From the NCBI RefSeq assembly GCF_014837245.1, contig NZ_JACYFU010000003.1:434001-498000 (forward strand): a DNA stretch of 64,000 bases. Direction: 5' to 3'. The DNA comes from Devosia oryzisoli (GTDB lineage: Bacteria > Pseudomonadota > Alphaproteobacteria > Rhizobiales > Devosiaceae). Within the stretch, counting starts at the first letter, position 1. Each line of letters opens with the position of its first letter. Made by a program: the position numbers and the translations under genes. The notes under the pieces were generated by a model, which saw only the letters and a program-made list of their open reading frames with translations, was not told the origin of the DNA and did not search any database. Below, piece after piece: positions 58,188 to 64,000 of the stretch.

Positions 58188-58955
58188 ATGGACAGATCTG
58201 GCGGCAGAGCGCGCCATTCGGGCGATCTCATCGCGGCCCTTTCGGGCCGGAGCCTCGCGCGCAACCTCCATTCGGACGTGCTCTGGACCCTGGGCTACGC
58301 CATCGTTTCGGGGGAGTACAAGGAAGGCTCCATCCTGCCTTCCGACAGTGACTTGCTCGAGCGGTTCGGCGTGTCGCGCACGGTGCTGCGCGAGGCGCTC
58401 AAGACGCTGGCCGCAAAGGGCATGATCGAGGCGCGGGCGCGGATCGGCACGCGGGTGCTGCCGCGCAACCGCTGGAACCTGTTCGATGCCGACGTGCTGG
58501 CGTGGCATTTCGAGATGGGCCCGGACGTGGATTTCCTGCGCAGCCTCGCGGAAGTGCGCATCGGCATCGAGATCGAGGCGGCGGCGCTGGCGGCGGAGCG
58601 GGCGAGCCCGGAGCAGATCGAGATGCTGCGCGCGTGCGTCCAACGCATGGCGGGCGCGGAGACGCCGGAGGATTTCGCGCGCCATGACCTCGACTTCCAT
58701 AAGATCGTGGCCGCGGCGTCGGGCAATCCCTTCATGGCCTCGATCAGTGCGCTGGTGGAAATGGCGCTGACGGCAGCCTTCACCATTTCCTCGCCGGTCA
58801 ACGACCCGGTGGCGCTCGAGAGCACCGTCAGGACGCACGGCGCCATTGCGGCGGCGATCGGGGCGGGCAAGCCGGACGATGCGCGGGCGGCCATGAAGGT
58901 GGCGATCGCCGATGGGTTCGCGCGCGCAGCGGGACGAATGGAGCAGGGCGGCTAA
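58188..58955 (+). CDS. FadR-subfamily GntR transcriptional regulator
   Basis: A 255-residue regulator. The winged helix is residues 25-95 (SILPSDSDLLERFGVSRTVLREALKTLAAKGMIEAR), followed by an FCD ligand domain with metal-binding histidines (ARHDLDFHKIVAAASGN and VRTHGAIAAAI). FCD ligands are usually sugar acids or carboxylates. It converges on apbE with a 4-bp stop overlap and is divergent from the M20 peptidase. Its target is not proven. Confidence 0.93.
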   Translation: MDRSGGRARHSGDLIAALSGRSLARNLHSDVLWTLGYAIVSGEYKEGSILPSDSDLLERFGVSRTVLREALKTLAAKGMIEARARIGTRVLPRNRWNLFDADVLAWHFEMGPDVDFLRSLAEVRIGIEIEAAALAAERASPEQIEMLRACVQRMAGAETPEDFARHDLDFHKIVAAASGNPFMASISALVEMALTAAFTISSPVNDPVALESTVRTHGAIAAAIGAGKPDDARAAMKVAIADGFARAAGRMEQGG

Positions 58956-59878
58956 CGGAACGCGCCACAGCCCGTGGTTTCGAAACCGGTTTCGGTCTCT
59001 GCCATGAGAATGGCGTCGATGCCGTTTTCCGTGCACAGAAGCTGCGCCGCATTCCGGCCGGCGACTAGAAGCGCCGTTGCCCAAGCGTCGGCCAGGACGC
59101 AATCGGCCATGTGGACCGTGACGGAAACCAGATCGGTCTCTGCCGGGGCGCCGGTGCGCGGATCGATGGTATGGCTGAGCCAGCGGCCATCCACACATCG
59201 CCGGTGGCGGTAGTTGCCGGAAGTCGCAAGGGCCGCGTTGCTCAGCTGCAGGCGCGCCGCTACGTCGCGCGTACCGGGCACGGGGGCTTCGAGCGCCACG
59301 GTCCAGGGGCGGCCATCGCCGCGCGCGCCGCCGGCGGCGATTTCCCCGTCCAGGCCGACAAGGTAGTCGGCTATGCCAAAGCGCTCCATGGTGCGGCACA
59401 TGAGATCGACGGCAAAACCCTTGGCGATTCCCGAGAGGTCGATGCCCACGGCCCGGAGACGGCGCACGCGGCCGGCGTCGAGGTCGATCTCGATGGAGTC
59501 TTGCGTGCCACCGGAGGTGAGAGGCAGGGGCAGGCCGGTTTGCGCGCCGAAGCCTGCCGCTTCCACCGAGGCCAGGACGGCCATGTCGAAGCGGCCTTCG
59601 GAGCGCCTGCGGACCCCTTCCCCCAACGCCAGCACATAGCCCAATTCGGGCGGAACGGACTGCCACTGGCCCAATGGGGCGCGGTTGAGCCGCATGAGAT
59701 CGGATCCAGGCTTCCAGGTGGACATCTGGCCATCGACGCGGGTGCAGTCCTCGGCCAGGGCCTCTTCGAGAGCAACGGCATCGATGCCTTCGGGGGGATA
59801 GGCAATGGCCGACCAGCGCGTGCCCATGGTGGGGCCGCTCAGGGCAAGGCGCAGGCGCGTTGCGGTTTCAGTAGACAT
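58952..59878 (-). CDS. apbE: FAD:protein FMN transferase ApbE
   Basis: Covalently attaches FMN from FAD to Ser/Thr of exported or membrane flavoproteins. 308 residues. Family blocks are GPTMGTRWSAIAYPP, LDAGRVRRLRAVGIDLSGIAKGFAVDLM, YLVGLDGEIAAGG and HTIDPRTGAPAETDLVSVTV (Mg and FAD site). No clear signal peptide is seen. It overlaps the upstream PepSY-flavoprotein gene by 11 bp; a start at 59887 is possible. The likely target is the DUF2271 protein of the same operon. Confidence 0.94.
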   Translation of the reverse strand: MSTETATRLRLALSGPTMGTRWSAIAYPPEGIDAVALEEALAEDCTRVDGQMSTWKPGSDLMRLNRAPLGQWQSVPPELGYVLALGEGVRRRSEGRFDMAVLASVEAAGFGAQTGLPLPLTSGGTQDSIEIDLDAGRVRRLRAVGIDLSGIAKGFAVDLMCRTMERFGIADYLVGLDGEIAAGGARGDGRPWTVALEAPVPGTRDVAARLQLSNAALATSGNYRHRRCVDGRWLSHTIDPRTGAPAETDLVSVTVHMADCVLADAWATALLVAGRNAAQLLCTENGIDAILMAETETGFETTGCGAFR

Positions 59879-62048
59879 CTTCGGCATATCGCCCGGAGGC
59901 CTGCAGTTTTTCGACGTCGAGGCCCATCGGGGCCAGGATGGCGTTGAGCGCTGTGCGCACGCCCTCGCCCATGGCGAGGCTCCCGCAGACCATGAAGCGG
60001 GCGCCGTCCTCCACGAGGCGCCGCAGATCGGCGGCATCGTCCGTCAGCCGATGCTGCACATAGCGGCCGCCCAGAACGCGGGAGAAACTGGTGACCAGGG
60101 AGCTGAGCCGGCCGGCGCGCAACTGGTGATGCAATTCGGTGCCGTAGAGAAAATCGGAGTCTGGATCGCGGCCGCCGAAATAGAGATGGATGGGGCGCTT
60201 GCGGCTATTGGCGCGCACAAAGCCGACGAGGGGGGCAACGCCCGCCCCGGCGCCGATCAGCACGAGGGGGCGCCTCGAGCGATCGGGTTGGAAGTCGGGA
60301 TTGGCGCGGACAAAGGCTTGCACGCTGTCGCCGGGCTTGAGGCCGAAGAGATAGTCGGAGCACACGCCGCCGGGTTGCTGGCGCACGCAGATCTCGAGGA
60401 GGCCATCGGACCTACGAGAGGCGATGGAATAGTAACGCGGGATTGGGTCACCGGGCGGCAGGATGCCGGCAAGATCTCCAGCGCGGAAGCTGCCGGCATC
60501 GAACAGGCGCCGCCAGCCGTTCGGGCGGGGCACGGCAAAGCGCAGCATCACCGTGGGCGCCTGGACCTCCACTCCGAAATCCTCGCGCGACACGAGCTGG
60601 TACGAGGCCGTGCGGGGCAGCGCCGGCGCATGGGTGAGGCCGACCGGTTCGCCCAGCGCCGTGCCCAGTTGCCGCCCCCACTGGGCAAAGGCCTGAGCCG
60701 ACTGGCGGTCTATGGTCGAAATGGGCAGCAGGGACGGGACGCCGGCCGCCTGGAGCGCCGCTGCGACGCGCTCGGCATAGGCGCAGAAATTGCGGAACTT
60801 GCGATCGCCGAAGCCGAGCACGGCCACATCCGCGCTCCCCGCATCGAAGCGCTCGAGGCGGGCGAGGAACTGCCGCGCGCTGGCGGGCGCCGAGCCGTTG
60901 CCATAGGTCGCGGCCAGAACGAGAACGTGGCGCGCGCGGGGGTAGGACGGGCGCAGGCTGTTCATCGGCGCGACATGGACGGCATGGCCGTTTTCGCGCA
61001 GGGCGGACTGCAAGGTCGCGGCAAAGCTCCAGGTGGTGTTGCCTTCGCTGCCCACGAGGATGACGGTGTCGGCCTTGCGCCAGCCGGCATCACCGGCAAA
61101 GCGGGGCAGGCTGCGGCGACGCACCAACCAGACGACGGTGCCGGTCAGCATCAGGGCCGGGACGGCGAGGCTCGAGGCGCCCAGAAGAGCGGCCAGCCAC
61201 CAGACGCCCTGCCCGGTGTGGAGGGTGTAGATCGCTTCGTAGACGGTCTGCGCCGGAGCGTTGGGGGTAAAATCGATGAGGGCGCCGGTCGCCGGGTCGA
61301 CATAGCCCAGGCCGGTATTGGTGGTGAGGGTGAAGACGTCGGCAGGATCGCCGGGCATGGGCAACACCAGTGCGCGCAGGTCGCGAACCGGCACCTGCTG
61401 CAGCGCCGCCAGGCTGGCGACCGGCGCGGGCGTGCCGCCGCTGCCCGAGGCGGGAAAGCCGAAGCCGTCCACCCCGTCGGAGAGGACGCCGAAAGTGGCA
61501 AGGGTCATGTATAGGCCCGTCAGCGCCGAGAGCAGGAGGCCCGCCACCGCCAGCCGGGCCAGTTCCACGTGCAATCGCTGGCTCAGCGTACCGCGCGGGT
61601 TGGTCAGCAATTGCCGCCAGCCGCCCATGCGCTTGAGCAGGAGCAGGATGCCGCTGATGGCGAGGACGATCATCGCGCCGGCAGCCACGCCGGCTGCGAT
61701 GCGGCCGCCATCGCCCAGGAATAGGGACCGGTGGAGCTCGGTAAAGAAGGTGAAGAGGGGCGACTGCGCCGCCGGCCCGAGCGCCGCGCCCGTGGTGGGG
61801 TCGATGAGCGTGGCGCTGGAGCCGGAATAGGCGGTTATGCTGCCCGAGGCCGAGCGAACGAGGCTTTCCGTGTCCGGCAGGGCCGCCAGCACCGCCGATG
61901 CCAGATCTGCAACACTGCTCGAGGGTGTTGCGGGCGCGGCAGTACGCTCGAGGATCGGCTTGAGCGACAGGACCGCACCGGTGAGGGCCATGAAGCTCAC
62001 GATCAGGGCGGCAACGAGACCGGGCAGGGAATGGAAGCGGCGCAGCAT
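59868..62048 (-). CDS. PepSY membrane - flavodoxin - FNR fusion flavoreductase
   Basis: A 726-residue fusion. The N-terminal ~310 residues are a PepSY-associated membrane part with four helices (first at 8-30; haem-ligand-type His in ELHRSLFLGDGG and IYTLHTGQGVWW). Then comes a flavodoxin-like domain (from about 325, VILVGSEGNTTWSFA; VLAATYGNGSAP) and a sulfite-reductase/P450-reductase-like FAD-NADPH module (IPRYYSIAS; VCSDYLFGLKPGD; LIGAGAGVAPLVGFV near 600). It would move electrons from NADPH across the membrane. The operon is DUF2271 - this gene - apbE. Confidence 0.9.
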   Translation of the reverse strand: MLRRFHSLPGLVAALIVSFMALTGAVLSLKPILERTAAPATPSSSVADLASAVLAALPDTESLVRSASGSITAYSGSSATLIDPTTGAALGPAAQSPLFTFFTELHRSLFLGDGGRIAAGVAAGAMIVLAISGILLLLKRMGGWRQLLTNPRGTLSQRLHVELARLAVAGLLLSALTGLYMTLATFGVLSDGVDGFGFPASGSGGTPAPVASLAALQQVPVRDLRALVLPMPGDPADVFTLTTNTGLGYVDPATGALIDFTPNAPAQTVYEAIYTLHTGQGVWWLAALLGASSLAVPALMLTGTVVWLVRRRSLPRFAGDAGWRKADTVILVGSEGNTTWSFAATLQSALRENGHAVHVAPMNSLRPSYPRARHVLVLAATYGNGSAPASARQFLARLERFDAGSADVAVLGFGDRKFRNFCAYAERVAAALQAAGVPSLLPISTIDRQSAQAFAQWGRQLGTALGEPVGLTHAPALPRTASYQLVSREDFGVEVQAPTVMLRFAVPRPNGWRRLFDAGSFRAGDLAGILPPGDPIPRYYSIASRRSDGLLEICVRQQPGGVCSDYLFGLKPGDSVQAFVRANPDFQPDRSRRPLVLIGAGAGVAPLVGFVRANSRKRPIHLYFGGRDPDSDFLYGTELHHQLRAGRLSSLVTSFSRVLGGRYVQHRLTDDAADLRRLVEDGARFMVCGSLAMGEGVRTALNAILAPMGLDVEKLQASGRYAEDVY

Positions 62049-62068
62049 GGCCCACTCTCCTTGTGCGT

Positions 62069-62542
62069 TTACATGTTGACGCTGGCGGAGCGGATGAAGC
62101 CGCGGCCGGGTTGGCTCACGCCGGAAGAGGCGCTGTCGAGCGGGATCACCACGTCATCGGTGGCCGAGCCGCCGTCTTCGACGGCGGAGTCGATATGCAG
62201 CGTGTAGCCGGCGTCGATGAGAGCATCGGCGAGATCGAGATTGATGGAAAAGCTCTGGCCGCTGCCGATGCTGGCACCGGTAATGCCATCGAGATTGAGC
62301 GTCGGATCGGCGGCGGCGTAGCGGACCCAGCCACCCAGCTCGCGGTAGTAGCGGGTCTTGTGGCCGGCGACATAGAGGGTGCTGTCATAGCTGCCGTCGG
62401 GCCCGGTCAGGTAAACCGCGATATAGGCCGGCGGCCCGCCATAGCCCGTCATCTGGCCCGAAAGGGTCACTTGCGCGGCCGATGCTGCGGAGGGGGCGAC
62501 GAGGGCGGTGCCGAGCAGGAGAAGGGCGAGGAGTTTTTTCAT
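62069..62542 (-). CDS. DUF2271 exported protein with an ApbE flavinylation motif
   Basis: A 157-residue exported protein with a signal peptide (1-23, ending SAASA-A). The mature part is the DUF2271 beta domain (VTLSGQMTGYGGPPAYIAVYLTG-type strands, KTRYYRELGGWVRY). Residues 85-91 read D-G-I-T-G-A-S, a match to the D-x-x-[ST]-G-A-[ST] motif that ApbE modifies; S91 would carry FMN. The ATG at 62542 is chosen. It is the first gene of the operon with the PepSY flavoreductase (20 bp downstream) and apbE. Confidence 0.85.
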   Translation of the reverse strand: MKKLLALLLLGTALVAPSAASAAQVTLSGQMTGYGGPPAYIAVYLTGPDGSYDSTLYVAGHKTRYYRELGGWVRYAAADPTLNLDGITGASIGSGQSFSINLDLADALIDAGYTLHIDSAVEDGGSATDDVVIPLDSASSGVSQPGRGFIRSASVNM

Positions 62543-62584
62543 GACCGTGAACTCGTTGGGACAATGACCCTGAGTTCGCACGGC

Positions 62585-62639
62585 AAGCTGACATCGTCCT
62601 GAAGCCATCGCCGTTTCGGCTTCAGGTTCCCGTCAGCTT
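62585..62639. promoter_or_regulatory. Nested palindrome with paired CTGA-N7-CTGA repeats (candidate response-regulator operator)
   Basis: Outer arms AAGCTGAC (62585-62592) and GTCAGCTT (62632-62639); inner arms CCTGAAGCC (62598-62606) and GGCTTCAGG (62618-62626); both side spacers are 5 bp and the centre is 11 bp. Each half holds two CTGA words 11 bp apart, the spacing of OmpR-type dimer sites. It lies between the divergent DUF2271 operon and the two-component genes. Confidence 0.7.
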
Positions 62640-62672
62640 TGGGGTATTGATGAGGCGGCGAACGAGGCGGGC

Positions 62673-63329
62673 ATGCGCATTCTGCTGATCGAAGACGACC
62701 ATGTGCTGGGGGAGGCCATCCGTGACCATCTGCGCGCCAGCGGGCATGCCACGGACTGGGTGCGGCGGCTCGACGATGCCGAGGCGGCGCTGTTCGGGGT
62801 GCGGTACGAGCTGATGCTGCTCGATCTCAACCTGCCCGATGGGCGGGGTCTCGACCTGCTGCGGCGCCTGCGTGGCCGCGGGGAGGCGCTGCCGGTGATC
62901 ATCACGACCGCCCAGGACCAGATTGCCGTGCGCATCGAGGGGCTGAACGCGGGCGCCGACGACTACCTCGTCAAACCCTTTGACCTGAGCGAAATGACGG
63001 CGCGCATCAATGCGGTGGCGCGGCGCTCGGTAGGGCAGAGCGCGCCGCTGCTGCGGCTGGGCCCGGTGGAGATCGACCTGGCGCACCGCATCGTCAAGGC
63101 GGGCGGGGAGACGGTGACGCTCAGTGCCCGGGAATGGGCGGTGATGGAGCGGCTGGTGGCTCGGCCGGGGGCCATCGTCACCAAGGCGGAAATCGAGGAA
63201 TCGCTCTATGCGTTCGGCGCGGAAATCGAAAGCAATGCGGTGGAAGTCTATGTCAGCCGGCTGCGCAAGAAACTGGGGCGCGACCTGATCCTGACCGTTC
63301 GCGGCCTCGGCTACCAGGCGGTCGCATGA
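62673..63329 (+). CDS. OmpR-family response regulator
   Basis: A 218-residue two-domain regulator. Receiver: D8/D9, phospho-acceptor D51 (LLDLNLPDG), T79 region (IITTAQD) and K101 (YLVKPF). The winged-helix effector includes LSAREWAVMERLVARPG and VEVYVSRLRKKL, with RGLGYQA at the end, as in the QseB/PmrA group. It is divergent from the DUF2271 operon and coupled to the kinase by an ATGA overlap. Confidence 0.95.
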   Translation: MRILLIEDDHVLGEAIRDHLRASGHATDWVRRLDDAEAALFGVRYELMLLDLNLPDGRGLDLLRRLRGRGEALPVIITTAQDQIAVRIEGLNAGADDYLVKPFDLSEMTARINAVARRSVGQSAPLLRLGPVEIDLAHRIVKAGGETVTLSAREWAVMERLVARPGAIVTKAEIEESLYAFGAEIESNAVEVYVSRLRKKLGRDLILTVRGLGYQAVA

Positions 63330-64000
63330 AACGGCGGTCACTCACCTGGCAATTGGCACTGGGACTGTCGCTGATGACGGGCCTGCTGTGGCTGGGTGCT
63401 GCGGCCATCTCGGCGGCGGTCATGAGCCACGCCATCAACCAGGCCTACGACTATGCCCTGGCGCAGGCGGCCAACCGCATCCTGCCGCTGGCCATCCACG
63501 ATATCCGCGAGCCCGACGAGCGGGGGCGCGTCGATGCCATCGAAGAGGACGAGGGTACGTTCAGCTATGTGATCCGCAACCGCGCGGGCGGCATCATCCT
63601 CAACGATGGCGCCTTGCCCGAAGCCATCCTCGCCGATGTGGGGGCGCAGGGGTATGCAGATACCGCCGCTGGGCGGGCCTTTGCCATCACCGACCGGCGC
63701 TCGGGCCTTGGCATCGTCGTGCTGGAGGGCGAGAGCGAGCGGCGTGACGCCTTGGGAGACGGGCTGCTCGGGCTGCTCGGCCCCCTGGCGGCGCTGCTGC
63801 CCCTGGTGGCGCTGGGCGTCTGGGTGGCGCTGCGGCTGGCCCTGGCGCCGCTCGAGCGACTGCGCTCCGACCTTGCCGAGCGGGGACGGCACAATCTGGC
63901 GCCGCTCGATCCGGCCAGCTACCCGCCGGAGCTATCGCCGATCGTGGGAGAATTGGCGGGGCTGCTGGAGCGACTGCAAAAGGCACTCGATGCCGAGCGG
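63326..64000 (+). CDS. Sensor histidine kinase, N-terminal part (runs off window)
   Basis: 225 codons are visible, open to the right edge. TM1 is residues about 8-31 (LALGLSLMTGLLWLGAAAI), a periplasmic domain of ~110 residues follows (AYDYALAQAANRILPLAIHDI, as in QseC/TctE two-component sensors), TM2 is about 140-162 (LLGLLGPLAALLPLVALGV), and HAMP-like sequence (LAPLERLRSDLAERGRHNLAPLD) leads to PPELSPIVGELAGLLERLQ. The H-box and ATPase lie beyond the window. It starts in an ATGA overlap with the regulator. Confidence 0.9.
   Translation, partial: MKRRSLTWQLALGLSLMTGLLWLGAAAISAAVMSHAINQAYDYALAQAANRILPLAIHDIREPDERGRVDAIEEDEGTFSYVIRNRAGGIILNDGALPEAILADVGAQGYADTAAGRAFAITDRRSGLGIVVLEGESERRDALGDGLLGLLGPLAALLPLVALGVWVALRLALAPLERLRSDLAERGRHNLAPLDPASYPPELSPIVGELAGLLERLQKALDAER

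Overview
The window is high-GC, gene-dense chromosomal DNA from an alphaproteobacterium. Gene order points to Hyphomicrobiales, most likely a Devosia-like member of Devosiaceae: hemC-hemD-mitofilin-like-hemY lies divergent from tsaD-gpsA-YciI-EVE, dapF-mtaB-ftsY-yciB lies next to ffh-rpsP, and there are an imuA-imuB-dnaE2 cassette, DUF2794 and IalB-type proteins. Motifs fit the clade: a GTTC-N7-GTTC SOS box, TTAA-N7-TTAA (CtrA-like) boxes and GANTC (CcrM) sites. The genus is inference. There is one tRNA (Thr, CGT), no rRNA, no CRISPR array and no recognisable insertion sequence or phage.

Layout. 0-8 kb: acnA (5' end outside the window), a DUF1223 thiol protein, DUF2794, two GNAT enzymes, a Bax-inhibitor-type membrane protein, thpR and two tandem IalB-like exported proteins. 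8-17.6 kb: rlmN, an HNH protein, rlmJ, a LysE exporter, argG, a CPT-like kinase, a PAS-PAS-GGDEF-EAL protein and typA. 17.6-26.6 kb: DedA, a putative sigma-54 promoter with three operator-like palindromes ahead of yggT, DUF167, membrane H+-pyrophosphatase, a frameshifted type III polyketide synthase with its ICMT partner, MarR/cytochrome b561, a VOC protein, soluble pyrophosphatase and TerB. 26.7-36.4 kb: the SOS mutasome, phhB, a membrane GGDEF-EAL protein, an N-acyl amino acid synthase-like protein and tRNA-Thr. 36.4-43.6 kb: tetrapyrrole synthesis, tsaD and gpsA. 43.6-54.3 kb: yciB, ftsY, mtaB, dapF, ffh, rpsP, leuB, a RidA-like gene and leuD, separated by repeat-rich intergenic DNA. 54.3-64 kb: argC, a DeoD-type phosphorylase, DUF1304, an M20 peptidase, a FadR-like regulator and an ApbE / PepSY-flavoreductase / DUF2271 operon divergent from a two-component system whose kinase runs off the end.

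How the genes work together. The last cluster reads as an extracytoplasmic flavin electron-transfer unit. NAD(P)H would be oxidised by the cytoplasmic flavodoxin/FNR half of the PepSY protein, electrons would cross the membrane, and ApbE would load FMN onto a D-G-x-T-G-A-S motif in the exported DUF2271 protein. A symmetric array of CTGA-N7-CTGA repeats between the two divergent units is a strong candidate operator for the adjacent response regulator. Two c-di-GMP genes and the acyl-amino-acid synthase gene carry CtrA-type sites. The SOS mutasome promoter combines a LexA box with four GANTC sites in 27 bp.

Limits: everything is read by eye. Families are recognised from sequence patterns without any database search, start sites are judged from ribosome-binding sites and family N-termini, and RNA and promoter calls are predictions.
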